DNA of 25,843 nt from a virus (IMGVR_UViG_3300044617_000721:1-25843); one strand, 5' to 3'; counted from the first letter of the stretch, positions 1 to 5,560 are shown. Notes: generated from the sequence alone by a model not told the origin. A program made the numbers and translations.

Positions 1-29
1 CGCTCACGGATGTCGGGGTGCATTTCCAT
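1..29 (-). CDS. Terminase small subunit, 5' fragment (repeat copy)
   Basis: The ATG at 29-27 is followed by codons for MEMHPDIRE before the window edge cuts the gene. It duplicates the start of the complete gene at 25374-25700 and is not a separate gene. On the closed molecule this copy and the full gene are one locus. Confidence 0.85.
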
Positions 30-69
30 AGTTTTTTTTCTTGATGTTTTCTATTTGTCCCAAAAGGTT

Positions 70-84
70 GTCAATACCATTGAC
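70..84. promoter_or_regulatory. Perfect palindrome in the late leader (left copy)
   Basis: GTCAAT-ACC-ATTGAC is a perfect 6-bp inverted repeat with a 3-bp spacer, repeated identically at 25741-25755. It lies about 40 bp upstream of the terminase small subunit start. On the minus strand it contains a TTGACA hexamer, so a bound protein would cover a possible -35 element. The obvious candidate binder is the small HTH protein at 3074-3325, but that pairing is inference. Confidence 0.45.
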
Positions 85-206
85 GTACAATCAACTGCGC
101 GCTCAAAGTAAAACCGCGTAAACACTAGGGGACCCCCCTACCCCCTGAAAAAACCTATATTGGAAGGCCTTTAGTACTTGCATTTAATTAGAAGTGTTCA
201 GTAGTA

Positions 207-485
207 TTATTCCTTGTCGCTCGTTGCGCGCTTCTTGTTGTGGCACACCTCGCACAGCGGCTGGTGATTTGACACACGCCAAAACCACTGGGGCTTTGAC
301 TTCGCCGGGATGATGTGGTCGACGACAGTTGCAGGCCGCTCGCACACGGCGCACAGCGGGTTCATCTTGAGGAACCAAATGCGGTACTTGACCCACTTCC
401 AGGTCTTGTACTGCCACTCGACGTGCTCGGCGCCGGGTATCTTGGCGTGCCACTTGGGCGGCTTGCCGTCGGGGACGTTAGGCAT
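207..485 (-). CDS. HNH endonuclease, terminase-adjacent
   Basis: This 92-residue protein has the layout of a phage HNH nuclease. A CxxC pair (C45, C48) is followed by VVDHII (D56, H57), then SNHQPLCEVCHNKKR (N73, H74, C78, C81, H82), giving a zinc-stabilised beta-beta-alpha metal fold. Small HNH proteins encoded just upstream of terS are common in HK97-type phages, where they cooperate with the terminase in cutting packaging sites (established for HK97 gp74 and relatives). On the closed molecule this gene sits directly before the terminal-repeat leader and terS, the expected position. The ATG lies within the end of the preceding glycosyltransferase gene (8-bp overlap), implying coupled translation. 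The fold assignment is firm; the packaging role is inferred from position. Confidence 0.85.
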   Translation of the reverse strand: MPNVPDGKPPKWHAKIPGAEHVEWQYKTWKWVKYRIWFLKMNPLCAVCERPATVVDHIIPAKSKPQWFWRVSNHQPLCEVCHNKKRATSDKE

Positions 486-1185
486 GGGAGAAGTAGTGGG
501 CGGCTGCTGCGTCGCGCTTACGCCGTTGGTCTTGCGAGGCGTGCAGGGCTTCGAGTCCTTCCTTGAGGTTGGTGATGCGGCTCATGAGCATGGCGGGTAT
601 CACTTTGTTCTCGAGCATGGCGCTGACGCATATGTCGTCGCAGGTGTCGTTGTAGTCGTCGAGGGCGCGCGGCATCAGGCTGATGTGCTCGGGTCGCAGG
701 AAGAAGAAGCGGCCTTTGACGATGTCGGTCTTGGCGTCTGTGTGGCTGGCCGGGTGGTGCATGCTGCGCCAGTACGATCGGCCAGGCAGCAGGTTGACGC
801 CGTTGATGCCGATAGCCTGCACGCCAGGGTTCTCGTCCATGTACTGCTCGCAGTCGGCGATGACGTCCTGGTCAACGAAGGTCAAGTCATCGTCCATGAT
901 GAGGATGTACTCCGTGTTGGTGTAGTGGATTTCCATCCACCGCTGCCAGCACTTACGCTCGTTGGTGTATCGCACGATGCGGTGTGCTATGCCTTCGTAG
1001 CGGTGTCGGCTGTCGGAGGCGTTGTCGACCACGAGGATGTCGGGGTTGGCGCTTTGCCGTGAGCAGTCCTCGGTAATCTTCTGCAGCTGGGACGACCGCC
1101 TCCAGTTGGTATAGATGACGGTGGTGCGCGCTTGCGGCCTGTCTCTGTCTTTGGGGTGCTCGAAGTGGTGGCCGTTGTGGTTCAT
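478..1185 (-). CDS. Glycosyltransferase, GT-A fold (family 2-like)
   Basis: This 235-residue protein shows a GT-A signature. The beta strand TTVIYTNW (21-28) leads to LVVDNAS (51-57), typical of the nucleotide-sugar pocket. LIMDDD (95-100) supplies the metal-binding DxD-type motif, and a later acid cluster (DDYNDTCDD) may give the catalytic base. It probably transfers a sugar from a nucleotide donor, but the acceptor cannot be read from sequence. Host surface glycan, virion protein or DNA are all possible. It overlaps the HNH gene downstream by 8 bp and ends the early operon, so it is probably made before or with the packaging genes. The first 20 residues precede the conserved core and are His/Arg rich. 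A second, divergent GT-like protein lies in the tail operon at 16755-17468. Confidence 0.75.
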   Translation of the reverse strand: MNHNGHHFEHPKDRDRPQARTTVIYTNWRRSSQLQKITEDCSRQSANPDILVVDNASDSRHRYEGIAHRIVRYTNERKCWQRWMEIHYTNTEYILIMDDDLTFVDQDVIADCEQYMDENPGVQAIGINGVNLLPGRSYWRSMHHPASHTDAKTDIVKGRFFFLRPEHISLMPRALDDYNDTCDDICVSAMLENKVIPAMLMSRITNLKEGLEALHASQDQRRKRDAAAAHYFSHA

Positions 1186-1219
1186 AGCTGGATGAAGTAG
1201 GAGGGGATGTCGAGCATGG

Positions 1220-1384
1220 TTATGTTCTGAATGGTACGTGACCGGTCATTTGGTAGAGCTTGGCTTTGATGCGGTCGAGGCGGTTGACGTTCGCTGCCCA
1301 CTCCCACGTGTTACCGCCGCCATTGTTGTCCGCCAACCAGTGCAGGATGCGCAACCGTTCACTCCTCAACTCCTGGAGCTGCAT
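1220..1384 (-). CDS. Small hypothetical protein (54 aa)
   Basis: The ATG at 1384-1382 opens 54 codons ending TAA at 1222-1220, overlapping the end of ninG by 26 bp. The protein begins MQLQELRSERLRIL, continues through HWLADN and WEWAANVNRLDRIKAKL, and appears wholly helical. Its leucine spacing resembles small coiled-coil proteins often found after NinG in Bacteroidetes phages. The frame stays open much further upstream, opposite the ninG frame, but that extension lacks protein-like composition, so I take the internal ATG. Without this gene there would be a gap of about 170 bp in an otherwise gapless operon. I do not recognise a function. Confidence 0.5.
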   Translation of the reverse strand: MQLQELRSERLRILHWLADNNGGGNTWEWAANVNRLDRIKAKLYQMTGHVPFRT

Positions 1385-1868
1385 CTCGTCCTCCGGCTTG
1401 ATGTACCACTCGCTTGATACTGGCGTGAAGTAGAGCAGCTTTTTTGTAGAGGGATGCAAGCTCCACCAGCTCTGCCACCTTGTACGCTCGGTGCTGCTGC
1501 GCTCGTTGCATAACCTGATGAGCTCGTCCTGGCTGCTCACGTTCGAGATTGCATCCAAATAGCCACTGTTCTCCTGCTCGGTAAATGTTGCAGGAAACGC
1601 ACTGTGTGCGGACGTTATCCTGATCCCATCGTGTAGCCCAAAAGCGGCGAGAGGCGAAATGTCCGGCCTGCAGGTTGCTGACGTGGTCTTCTTTGCCACA
1701 GGTGAAGCAGCGGGCGTTTCCGTGTCTGTCTGCTGCTTCATAGCGCACCAGCTTGCTGAACCACAGGTCGACCTTCTTGACTGCCTGCGCGTGGGTGAGC
1801 TTCCTGCCCTTTGGCTTCGCTTTGGGTTTGGTGTGCAGCTGCCTGCTCGCTTTGGTGTCTCTCGCCAT
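1359..1868 (-). CDS. ninG: NinG-like recombination protein
   Basis: This 169-residue protein matches the lambda NinG (Rap) layout. A basic N-terminus (about 1-30) is followed by CFTCGK (C54, C57), LQAGHFASRR (68-77, H70), then RTQCVSCN (C90, C93) and WLFGCNLER, an HNH-like zinc-binding core. A helical C-terminus runs from about 110 to 150. Lambda Rap is a structure-specific endonuclease acting on D-loops and Holliday junctions; this protein probably does similar work in recombination-dependent replication alongside the SSB and the putative annealing protein. Its ATG at 1868 lies inside the preceding gene, giving an unusually long 131-bp overlap. There is no later ATG before the zinc motif, so the start seems forced. 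Confidence 0.85.
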   Translation of the reverse strand: MARDTKASRQLHTKPKAKPKGRKLTHAQAVKKVDLWFSKLVRYEAADRHGNARCFTCGKEDHVSNLQAGHFASRRFWATRWDQDNVRTQCVSCNIYRAGEQWLFGCNLEREQPGRAHQVMQRAQQHRAYKVAELVELASLYKKAALLHASIKRVVHQAGGRDAAPGVEE

Positions 1869-2307
1869 CGGTAGCCAAGATACCGGCTTTGGGCTTGTAG
1901 GCGGGCAGGTCGAGGACGTCGGCTATGGCGGTTAGGGACTGGGCGGTGCGCTCGGTGGCCGGCTTGACGTCCTGCACGTCGGGGTCGTACTTGGCTGCAT
2001 GGCGCATGCGGTGGCGTGCCCGCTCGTCGGCGTACTGGCGCATGCAGGCGTACAGCTCACGGGCCTTGAACCGCTCGTACAGGTTCTCGGCCCCCAAGCG
2101 TCCGGTCCGGATCATGGCGAAGCAGTGGCGCAGCTCATCGAGGGTCCACCCGTAGTTCTCGGTGATGACGGTCATGGCGTCGTCGAAGTCGGTGGCGGTG
2201 CGCATAGTCACCTTGCACTCGAGCGCGTTGACCAGCTCCTTGAGGGTGTACAGGATGGCGGCGTTGGTGTCTTCCGGCCCCAGCTCGAGGGCTTTGCGGA
2301 TGGTCAT
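1738..2307 (-). CDS. Replication-associated hypothetical protein
   Basis: I take the ATG at 2307-2305, which lies 4 bases after the stop of the replication initiator; the product has 189 residues. An alternative ATG at 2406 would add 33 residues but overlap the initiator gene by 95 bp. The core (about 15-105) is helical, with YGWTLDELRHCFAMIRTGR followed by LYERFKARELYACMRQYADERARH. This pattern resembles Bacteroidetes phage proteins encoded next to initiators and sometimes suggested to recruit host helicase. That resemblance is from memory and weak. The last 50 residues or so are polar and low in complexity (Gln, Ala, Glu rich), overlap ninG by 131 bp, and may be dispensable or the product of a frameshift. 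The gene is real by context; the function is unproven. Confidence 0.6.
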   Translation of the reverse strand: MTIRKALELGPEDTNAAILYTLKELVNALECKVTMRTATDFDDAMTVITENYGWTLDELRHCFAMIRTGRLGAENLYERFKARELYACMRQYADERARHRMRHAAKYDPDVQDVKPATERTAQSLTAIADVLDLPAYKPKAGILATDGERHQSEQAAAHQTQSEAKGQEAHPRAGSQEGRPVVQQAGAL

Positions 2308-2311
2308 GTCG

Positions 2312-3070
2312 TCACTTGTGGGCTGGGGGAAAGCGAGGCCCGTATCGCTTTGCCACAAGGCGCGCAAGGTCGTCCGCAGTGATGTCCTTACCTCGTGGTC
2401 TGTCATGCTGATGATTTCCCCGCTTGTTGTTAAGAGGAAAGAGCCCTTGCCATCCGTTGGCGATGGACTGGGAGATAATTCGGATTGCGATTCCTTCATT
2501 GTACTCGCTGATTTGTTGGAGGCGGTGTAGTGCGGTTTGGAGGCCGCGGGTGGTGTAGGGCTTGATGCGGCGCTCGCGGCGATCGGCCTCCCACTCCTTC
2601 CAGGCATTCATAAACTGGTCAGAATTGAAAGGCCAAACAACCTCGCGCGCACGCGCGGTGGTCTTTACTACTTCTTTACTATATCTATTCTCTTCTATAC
2701 TCTGCGCAACTGTGGTTGCTTCTTGGCGCAACTGTGGTTGCAACTCTTGCGCCTCTGGTTGCAACTCTTGCGCCTCTGGTTGCTTGCTTCTCTGGTTGCT
2801 TGCAACTACAGGCGCAACTTCGACATGGAGGCGCCGTTTGTAGCCGTAGCCGTCGGTCACGATGTGTCCGCTGGCCTCCAGCTGCTGCCGCATCTTGCGC
2901 ACGTGCTGTGGGGTGCAGCGGAGCGACTGGGCGAGGAACTCGTCCCCGGCCCAGCTCGCACCGTCCTGCTTACTCAACGCCATCAGACGCGCAAGGAATA
3001 CCCTGTGAAGGGGCGGCAGGTCAAGCTCCCACACTTCAGCTGGTATCCAAATGCCGTTGGCGTGTTCCAT
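2312..3070 (-). CDS. Replication initiator / replisome organiser (winged HTH)
   Basis: This 252-residue protein has three parts. The N-terminal helix-turn-helix (about 20-85) contains GDEFLAQSLRCTPQHVRKMR and a wing with YGYKRRLHV, like phage replisome organisers. A Gln/Glu-rich linker (about 92-135) contains a near-exact 7-residue duplication, PEAQELQ. The C-terminal helical domain (about 145-215) ends IISQSIANGWQGLFPLN, a form typical of phage initiator and DnaD-like tails. The family binds origin iterons and loads the host helicase. The linker-encoding DNA (2700-2799) is itself a tandem iteron array beside an A+T-rich tract, the arrangement known from lambda O. The ATG at 3070 follows the HTH regulator gene after 3 bases. 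No helicase or polymerase is encoded, so this protein probably recruits the host replisome. Confidence 0.75.
   Translation of the reverse strand: MEHANGIWIPAEVWELDLPPLHRVFLARLMALSKQDGASWAGDEFLAQSLRCTPQHVRKMRQQLEASGHIVTDGYGYKRRLHVEVAPVVASNQRSKQPEAQELQPEAQELQPQLRQEATTVAQSIEENRYSKEVVKTTARAREVVWPFNSDQFMNAWKEWEADRRERRIKPYTTRGLQTALHRLQQISEYNEGIAIRIISQSIANGWQGLFPLNNKRGNHQHDRPRGKDITADDLARLVAKRYGPRFPPAHK
2655..2799. other. Candidate replication origin: five iterons plus A+T-rich tract
   Basis: On the minus strand five units begin with GCAACCAnAG: they cover 2799-2784, 2783-2763, 2762-2742, 2741-2720 and 2719-2700. The central two are identical 21-bp copies, so most units repeat at about two helical turns. 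Immediately beyond them, 2655-2699 is rich in A and T with strong purine/pyrimidine asymmetry. Iterons followed by an A+T-rich unwinding element, inside the linker of the initiator gene, is the lambda O/ori layout. The repeats keep the reading frame and give the duplicated PEAQELQ in the protein. Confidence 0.6.
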
Positions 3071-3073
3071 GTC

Positions 3074-3325
3074 TTACCGTTGTCCGATGCTCTGCAGGTA
3101 CTCCTCGTGGTACAGCACCTCGCCCATGATTTGGGTCTCGGTGACGTTGCACTGTTGCACCATGGTCGGCATGTGCTTGAGCAGCCCGCGCGGGTTCCGC
3201 TTCAGCCAGTTGTTGATGGTCTGCGGGCTGACCTTGAGGTTGCCAGCCGCCATGGTCAGGCTTCCGTAGTGCTTATTCAGGAACGCTTCCATGCTGGTCA
3301 CTATCATGTAGTTTTCATCATTCAT
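3074..3325 (-). CDS. Small Cro/YdaS-like HTH DNA-binding protein
   Basis: I start at the ATG at 3325-3323, which shares one base with the TAA of the upstream HNH gene (TAATG); a longer frame would need TTG. The 83-residue product has a clear helix-turn-helix at about 19-46: SLTMAAGNLKVSPQTINNWL followed by KRNPRGLL. This resembles Cro or YdaS-type repressors that recognise short palindromes. It is the only small regulator-like protein in the genome. It is a natural candidate to bind the palindromes at 6167-6180 (early leader) or 70-84 / 25741-25755 (late leader). It sits directly before the replication initiator. Whether it represses or activates cannot be read from sequence. Confidence 0.65.
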   Translation of the reverse strand: MNDENYMIVTSMEAFLNKHYGSLTMAAGNLKVSPQTINNWLKRNPRGLLKHMPTMVQQCNVTETQIMGEVLYHEEYLQSIGQR

Positions 3326-3762
3326 TATGCCCAAATTTCATAAACAGACGGGGGAAACGGGAGGCGTGTTTTGTCGTTCGCCTGTTTTTCGAGGTATTTA
3401 ATCGGTGGTAGATAACCGTATTCCTCCATAATTATAAAATACTCGAGGCGTGCGGTCATAAACGGCGCTCCGTCTTTTATTGCCTCAATAAATGGGGTTC
3501 TGTTTACTGCATTTCCGCAAATGGTTTCCTGCATGATATGGCACATTCTGCAGAGTAGCATAAGGTTATCCGGGCTGTCCGTTCCTCCGTCACAAACGGC
3601 TTGAATGTGGCACCGTTGCGTACCTACGGAAAAAGCGCATCCCCAGCACGTCTCTAAATCCTCCGGGCATTCGAACATCTTATCGGCCCAATACTCTCGT
3701 ATTTCCCGCTTCTTCGTTTTTAGCTGACGGCTCATCTTTTTCGTTTTAGAACGGGAGGTCAT
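3325..3762 (-). CDS. HNH endonuclease-like protein, lower GC
   Basis: This 145-residue protein has a zinc/HNH core: C39 and C42 (CWGC), then QRCHI (C51, H52), D65-N66, and LLCRMCH (C71, C74, H75). The N-terminus is strongly basic (KTKK, KTKKRE), as in DNA-binding homing-type nucleases. The gene is visibly richer in A+T than both neighbours, suggesting recent acquisition, possibly as a homing or mobile nuclease, or an accessory factor. The ATG at 3762 overlaps the SSB gene by 17 bp; a second ATG at 3735 would leave a short gap. The last codon couples to the HTH gene by TAATG. The order of residues suits HNH, but H52 lies in an unusual CHI context, so I am less sure of activity. Confidence 0.65.
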   Translation of the reverse strand: MTSRSKTKKMSRQLKTKKREIREYWADKMFECPEDLETCWGCAFSVGTQRCHIQAVCDGGTDSPDNLMLLCRMCHIMQETICGNAVNRTPFIEAIKDGAPFMTARLEYFIIMEEYGYLPPIKYLEKQANDKTRLPFPPSVYEIWA

Positions 3763-4096
3763 TGGGCGCTGGAGTTGACGGTGGTGCCATGCGGTTGGTG
3801 GTGCGTCCTGCGAGCGGCTTCTTGGCCGGAGCTGGAGCAGGTGCCTCTTCCGGCTTGCCTGCGTACTTGAGCTCCACGAAGTATCGGCCGTTCCACTCCC
3901 GGCTGTTCAGCCAGCACTCGAGGGTGATCGGGTGCTCGGCCACCAGCGCCAGGGCTTCATCCACGTCGTCCTTCTTGAACGTGACGGGGTAGATGTTGCT
4001 GCCGGCCTCGATGAGCACGTCGCATACTGTGAATCCGGAGGCGAAGGTCTTGGGCTCTTGCACCGCCTTCACGGTGCCGTTAATCGTTATTTTCAT
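3746..4096 (-). CDS. ssb: Single-stranded DNA-binding protein (Bacteroidota type)
   Basis: The true start is the ATG at 4096-4094, overlapping the preceding gene by 17 bp; the product has 116 residues. The N-terminal 80 or so residues form a beta-rich OB-like domain: MKITINGTVKAV, CDVLIEAG, YPVTFKK, LECWLNSREWNGRYFVELKY. A Pro/Ala-rich disordered linker (about 83-108) leads to the acidic-hydrophobic tip NDLPF. That ending is the hallmark by which SSBs recruit partner proteins. Bacteroidota phages and hosts often have such short SSB-like proteins (DUF3127 type) ending DLPF. It lies in the early operon near the putative annealing protein, NinG and the initiator, consistent with replication and recombination. 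The OB assignment is by pattern; the C-terminal tip is clear. Confidence 0.75.
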   Translation of the reverse strand: MKITINGTVKAVQEPKTFASGFTVCDVLIEAGSNIYPVTFKKDDVDEALALVAEHPITLECWLNSREWNGRYFVELKYAGKPEEAPAPAPAKKPLAGRTTNRMAPPSTPAPNDLPF

Positions 4097-4361
4097 TAGT
4101 AAATGATTTAATGAATTTTGCCATCTGTGTCTGTGTCCATCGGCCGCGGGAATCGGGCCGGTCGAGGTGCGCGATGAGGCGCAGGTTGAGGTGGTGGTAG
4201 GTCTGGTCATCCATCGGCCCGTACATGATGGCATCAAGGGTTGCCTCGTCGTCCCACAGGACGGTGCACTGCATAAGTGACTCGAGGCGAACACGTCGCA
4301 CCTCGATGAGCGTGGTGCTGTCCAAAGCTGCCTCGTCGAAGAAGTCGTCAAGCTCGCTCAT
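4080..4361 (-). CDS. Hypothetical acidic-start protein (93 aa)
   Basis: I choose the ATG at 4361-4359, inside the last codons of the upstream gene (14-bp overlap), because overlaps of 14-17 bp recur in this operon; the ATG at 4385 is possible and adds 8 residues. The product begins MSELDDFFDEAALDS. It continues with a mixed region containing LESLMQCTVLWDDEATLDAI and ends in RWTQTQMAKFIKSF with a polar tail. It is probably a small soluble, mostly helical protein. I do not recognise a family. Its position between a membrane microprotein and the SSB suggests an early role in replication or host takeover. Confidence 0.6.
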   Translation of the reverse strand: MSELDDFFDEAALDSTTLIEVRRVRLESLMQCTVLWDDEATLDAIMYGPMDDQTYHHLNLRLIAHLDRPDSRGRWTQTQMAKFIKSFTNENND

Positions 4362-4548
4362 GTGGGTCGCCCAGTATTTCGTCAAGGATTGCGTCGACGT
4401 CGTTGGTCCACAGCTTATTCTCCAGGTTGCGGATGCGTGCGTTTGCTTTTGCTAATCTCCAGCGCAGGTCGATGTTATTCACTAACAAATAACCGAGGAC
4501 GAGGATGCCTGCAATCCACAGCCATATGCCATGCAGCTCGCTTATCAT
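4348..4548 (-). CDS. Small membrane protein with coiled coil (66 aa)
   Basis: One hydrophobic span at about residues 8-24 (IWLWIAGILVLGYLLV) is followed by a basic-amphipathic stretch (LRWRLAKANARIRNLENKL). The pattern suggests a single transmembrane helix with a cytoplasmic coiled coil, although topology is not certain. The tail is acidic (DAILDEILGDPHERA). ATGA coupling to the gene above (4545-4548) fixes the start. As an early-operon membrane microprotein it could act in superinfection exclusion or in tethering replication to the membrane; both are guesses. It lies far from the lysis genes, so a spanin or holin role is unlikely. Confidence 0.65.
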   Translation of the reverse strand: MISELHGIWLWIAGILVLGYLLVNNIDLRWRLAKANARIRNLENKLWTNDVDAILDEILGDPHERA

Positions 4549-4931
4549 AGCTCGTCCTCACCTACCGCGCCCAGTTCGTACATGCCCACCAGCTTGAGCA
4601 CCACCCGCGACAGCGCGCGCTTCTCGCACATGGCGACTGGGTAAGGGTTGGTGTTGTTGGCCTTGCTCGTCTCCCCAAAGCTGGAGATGAAGTGCGGGCT
4701 GCCGTCCTTCCGCGCCATCGTGCCTGTGGCCTTGATGACGTAGCGGCCGGCCTCCGGGTCGGACCACTCGAGCACCGTCTCGAAGGTAACCACGATGCCG
4801 AGGTGCGCCTGGAGGTAGTCGATGCCCTGCCGGGTCACGATAATGAAGCCACGTTTGTCCTTGTGGAAGTGGTGCGGCGCCATGTTGTACGCCGCTGCCA
4901 GCTTCCGGAACTCCTCAACTGGCTGGCCCAT
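4545..4931 (-). CDS. Conserved early protein, possible strand-annealing protein
   Basis: This 128-residue protein starts MGQPVEEFRKLAAAYN, then has strands and helices through RGFIIVTRQGIDYLQAHLGI and VVTFETVLEW, and a hairpin region (RYVIKATGTMARKDG, PHFISSFGETS). The end, YPVAMCEKRALSRVVLKLVG, runs into MYELGAVGEDEL. The order 'beta sheet, polar hairpin, then a helix with KRAxxR' recalls compact single-strand annealing proteins of the Rad52/ERF superfamily, in which an alpha helix with KRA(L)xxxG packs on the sheet. This is a pattern-level impression only. Its neighbours (SSB, NinG, initiator) fit a recombination module. Similar proteins ending in GEDE occur in Bacteroidetes phages, usually without a named function. 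Confidence 0.55.
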   Translation of the reverse strand: MGQPVEEFRKLAAAYNMAPHHFHKDKRGFIIVTRQGIDYLQAHLGIVVTFETVLEWSDPEAGRYVIKATGTMARKDGSPHFISSFGETSKANNTNPYPVAMCEKRALSRVVLKLVGMYELGAVGEDEL

Positions 4932-5067
4932 GGATGCGTCGGTCGATGAGGGTAAGTGCCATGGCGATGCCGAGGGACAGCTGCGGGTTGAGGGCTTTGA
5001 TGGCGTTGTCTACGCCTTGCAGTTCTGCGCGCAGGTCGCGCATCGCTTGGATTGTTTCCGGTGTCAT
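4915..5067 (-). CDS. Small helical hypothetical protein (50 aa)
   Basis: The ATG at 5067-5065 overlaps the stop of the upstream gene (ATGA), and TGA at 4917-4915 ends 50 codons that overlap the next gene by 17 bp. The product begins MTPETIQAMRDLRAELQGVD, passes through NAIKALNPQLSLGIAMALTL and ends DRRIHGPAS. It is predicted to be two amphipathic helices. Perfect coupling on the 5' side and the operon's usual overlap on the 3' side make it very likely real. Function is unknown. Confidence 0.65.
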   Translation of the reverse strand: MTPETIQAMRDLRAELQGVDNAIKALNPQLSLGIAMALTLIDRRIHGPAS

Positions 5068-5321
5068 TGCTTGATGGTTTCAAGGTTGATGGCCTCCTGT
5101 ACGGAGATGGGGTCAAAAGGTTTCCATCCGAGTATCTCGAAGGGTCCGCGGAGTGGGTCAGTGCCCCACCAGCGGGCCTCGCCTTGGATGGTGCGATCTA
5201 CCTGGTACCGGATGCGCGAAGGGTCTCCGATGGCTTTCCAGCGGTACGCGATAAGGCACCAGGTTTCCTGTGTAGGCAACTCTTTCCAGTGCTTCCAGGT
5301 TGTGAAGTCGATATCCGACAT
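5064..5321 (-). CDS. Hypothetical Trp-rich protein (85 aa)
   Basis: The start MSDIDFTTWKHWKELPTQE is fixed by a TAATG junction with the upstream gene. The protein is unusually rich in tryptophan (WKHWKEL, WCLIAYRWK, ARWWGTD, LGWKPF) and looks like a compact beta protein of about 85 residues. A RIRYQVDRTIQ segment could be a strand pair. I do not recognise the family. It is soluble and has no membrane span. Its context is the early accessory cluster of small coupled genes between the early leader and the recombination genes. Confidence 0.65.
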   Translation of the reverse strand: MSDIDFTTWKHWKELPTQETWCLIAYRWKAIGDPSRIRYQVDRTIQGEARWWGTDPLRGPFEILGWKPFDPISVQEAINLETIKQ

Positions 5322-5560
5322 TAGGCGTGGGTTTGCGGGTTAGTGATGGAATTAGGCGGCATCGGCTGTGCCTTGCGGTTGGTGTAGTACGCCGTGCGCA
5401 GCTTCTCGCGCAGCTGGTACTTGAAGTCCTCGAGGATGCGCTCGAGGTCGCGCTCCCATTGCAGCTCCTCCTGCCAGGCGTTGAAGCTCTCGGGCGCCCG
5501 CTCCGGCATCGACGTGGATGCGATGCGAGGGCCGTTGGTGGTGTAGTGGTTGCGTGCCAT
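5321..5560 (-). CDS. Hypothetical protein with central coiled coil (79 aa)
   Basis: The ATG at 5560-5558 shares a base with the upstream TGA (TGATG); an in-frame GTG one codon earlier is less likely. The N-terminal 28 residues are polar and probably disordered. The centre (EELQWERDLERILEDFKYQL, then REKLRTAY) is a charged amphipathic helix. The last 20 residues are Pro/Asn rich. It could be a small oligomeric adaptor, but no function is assignable. Stop and next start form TAATG. Confidence 0.62.
   Translation of the reverse strand: MARNHYTTNGPRIASTSMPERAPESFNAWQEELQWERDLERILEDFKYQLREKLRTAYYTNRKAQPMPPNSITNPQTHA

Larger units (their letters stand above)
1..172. repeat. Terminal direct repeat, left copy (172 bp)
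   Basis: This segment aligns without gaps to 25672-25843. Four bases differ: position 6 (A here, G in the right copy), 127 (A/G), 130 (G/C) and 169 (C/G). It covers the first 29 bases of the terminase small subunit gene plus its leader. It includes a GTCAATACCATTGAC palindrome (70-84) and a C-rich tract (133-146). The difference at position 6 is a synonymous third-position change (CGT against CGC, Arg8 of TerS), which looks more like true sequence variants than random error. The repeat shows that the contig closes on itself, through true terminal repeats or through circular permutation. Confidence 0.93.

Noticed and set aside
127-147. Possible G-quadruplex (G5-TA-G6 on the minus strand)
   Set aside because: Only two clear G tracts are present within a short span; a third and fourth are missing, and the right copy is interrupted.
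310-1062. Plus-strand open frame of 250 codons opposite the HNH and glycosyltransferase genes
   Set aside because: Both minus-strand genes have clear motifs in this interval; the plus-strand product is Val/His-rich and unlike any protein family.
1182-1217. Eleven-codon upstream frame (MLDIPSYFIQL) ending in an ATGA overlap with the glycosyltransferase start
   Set aside because: It could be a leader peptide for coupling, but at this length chance is likely and there is no other support.
1385-1741. N-terminal extension of the small protein at 1220-1384 to an ATG at 1741
   Set aside because: The extension lies out of frame opposite the NinG zinc motifs and looks random in composition.
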